The notes beneath the pieces are model-generated. The model had not been told where the DNA came from, did no database searches, and worked only from the letters and a program-made list of their open reading frames with translations. DNA of 5,287 nt from NCBI GenBank assembly GCA_910587285.1, contig CAJULM010000071.1, positions 1-5,287 on the forward strand, given 5' to 3'. Shown one piece after another: positions 4,535 through 5,287 of the stretch; position 1 is the stretch's first letter, and each line of letters begins with the position of its first letter. The position numbers and the translations under genes are program-made. This stretch comes from an uncultured Oscillospiraceae bacterium. Its GTDB lineage: Bacteria > Bacillota > Clostridia > Oscillospirales > Oscillospiraceae.

Positions 4535-5287
4535 TTGTTCGAGCGCAAAAAAGAGTGTATTGCCATGCTTCTGGCCGGCGGCCAGGGCAGCCGCCTGTAC
4601 TGTCTGACACAGGACACCGCCAAGCCCGCGGTGCCCTTCGGCGGCAAGTACCGCATCATCGACTTTCCGCTGTCCAACTGCGTCAACTCCGGCATCGACA
4701 CCGTGGGCGTGCTCACCCAGTACCAGCCCCTGGAGCTGAACGACTACATCGGCAACGGCCAGCCCTGGGACCTGAACCGCAACTGGGGCGGCGCGCACAT
4801 CCTCCCGCCCTACACCCAGTCTAAAACCGAGTCCTGGTACAAGGGCACCGCCAACGCCATCTATCAGAACATCCCCTTTGTGGACCGCTATAACCCCGAG
4901 TACGTGGTCATCCTCTCCGGCGACCACATCTATAAGATGGACTATAACAAGATGCTCAAGTTCCACAAGGAGAAGGGCGCGGAGTGCACCATCGCCGTGA
5001 TGAGCGTCAGCATGGACGAGGCCAGCCGCATGGGCATCATGAGCACCGACGAGAACATGGCCATCACCGACTTTGAGGAGAAGCCCAAGCAGCCCAAGAG
5101 CAACCTGGCCTCCATGGGCGTGTACATCTTCACCTGGGCCGCCCTGAAGCAGTACCTCATCGACGACGAGGCCAACCCCGAGTCGGAAAACGACTTCGGC
5201 AAAAACATCATCCCCGCCTTCCTGAAGGACGGCCGGCCCATGTACGCCTACTCCTTCGAGGGCTACTGGAAGGACGTGGGCACCCTG
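4535..5287 (+). CDS. glgC: Glucose-1-phosphate adenylyltransferase GlgC (3' truncated by window)
   Basis: ADP-glucose pyrophosphorylase (EC 2.7.7.27) makes ADP-glucose and PPi from ATP and glucose-1-phosphate, the committed and usually allosterically controlled step of bacterial glycogen synthesis. The first 251 residues of an expected 380-410 are visible and the frame is open to the edge. The Rossmann-like nucleotidyltransferase domain shows the signature LLAGGQGSRL (12-21), KPAVPFGGKYR (30-40) and DFPLSN. It also has GTANAIYQN, the metal-site SGDHIYK (D130), EKP with K183 of the glucose-1-phosphate site, ASMGVYIF, and EGYWKDVGT (D247). The C-terminal left-handed beta-helix lies outside the window. 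Translation begins at TTG 4535, 19 nt after the glgB stop, so the genes form an operon. In related Firmicutes a GlgD paralogue and glycogen synthase glgA often follow. Confidence 0.97.
   Translation, partial: MFERKKECIAMLLAGGQGSRLYCLTQDTAKPAVPFGGKYRIIDFPLSNCVNSGIDTVGVLTQYQPLELNDYIGNGQPWDLNRNWGGAHILPPYTQSKTESWYKGTANAIYQNIPFVDRYNPEYVVILSGDHIYKMDYNKMLKFHKEKGAECTIAVMSVSMDEASRMGIMSTDENMAITDFEEKPKQPKSNLASMGVYIFTWAALKQYLIDDEANPESENDFGKNIIPAFLKDGRPMYAYSFEGYWKDVGTL

Noticed and set aside
2317..4716. 799-codon minus-strand frame antisense to glgB and the start of glgC
   Set aside because: It is composed of Val/Gly/Ala/Leu/His runs mirroring GC-rich codons of glgB. It has no ribosome site or domain, and it crosses the gene boundary on the other strand.
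4517..4966. 149-codon minus-strand frame antisense to glgC
   Set aside because: It is a shadow of glgC codon bias. glgC itself has full catalytic motifs on the plus strand.

Overview
This GC-rich bacterial window (protein-coding lines counted by hand reach 68-83% GC) most likely comes from a high-GC, low-spore-type Firmicute such as a gut Oscillospiraceae/Clostridia member. That placement is an inference. It rests on the Firmicutes-style glgB-glgC order, a short-form GlgB and GlgC of Bacillota type, strong Gram-positive ribosome binding sites (GGAGG, GGGGGAG) and a genomically encoded CCA on the tRNA. No species can be named from the sequence alone.

Layout. Positions 1-340 hold a tRNA-Ser(CGA) transcription unit on the minus strand: a near-consensus promoter (306-334), the tRNA (178-266), a cluster of overlapping palindromes (70-173) and a likely intrinsic terminator (30-57). 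Positions 395-771 carry a GNAT-type N-acetyltransferase remnant on the plus strand. Its promoter, ribosome binding site and N-terminus are intact, but the middle of the gene is missing. Positions 781-2112 encode a complete MATE-family efflux transporter on the minus strand with a good promoter (2151-2179). Its most likely terminator lies well downstream (361-396), antisense to the start of the GNAT remnant. From 2278 rightwards, a strong divergent promoter drives a glycogen synthesis operon. This comprises glgB (branching enzyme, 2392-4515) and glgC (ADP-glucose pyrophosphorylase, 4535 to the window edge, incomplete).

Function. GlgC makes ADP-glucose, the glucosyl donor for glycogen synthase, and GlgB introduces alpha-1,6 branches into the growing glucan. 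The 19-nt gap between the genes and the lack of a terminator between them support co-transcription. The missing partners (glgD/glgA/glgP in related operons) would be expected to the right. The MATE exporter shares only the intergenic region with this operon and has no evident link to glycogen.

Most notable points: a 76-residue Lys/Ala/Pro-rich, histone-H1-like tail fused to GlgB; mutually exclusive palindromes in the trailer between the tRNA and its terminator; the internally deleted GNAT gene; and a symmetric inverted repeat in the glgB leader. I saw no CRISPR array, transposase, toxin-antitoxin pair or clearly new multi-gene system.
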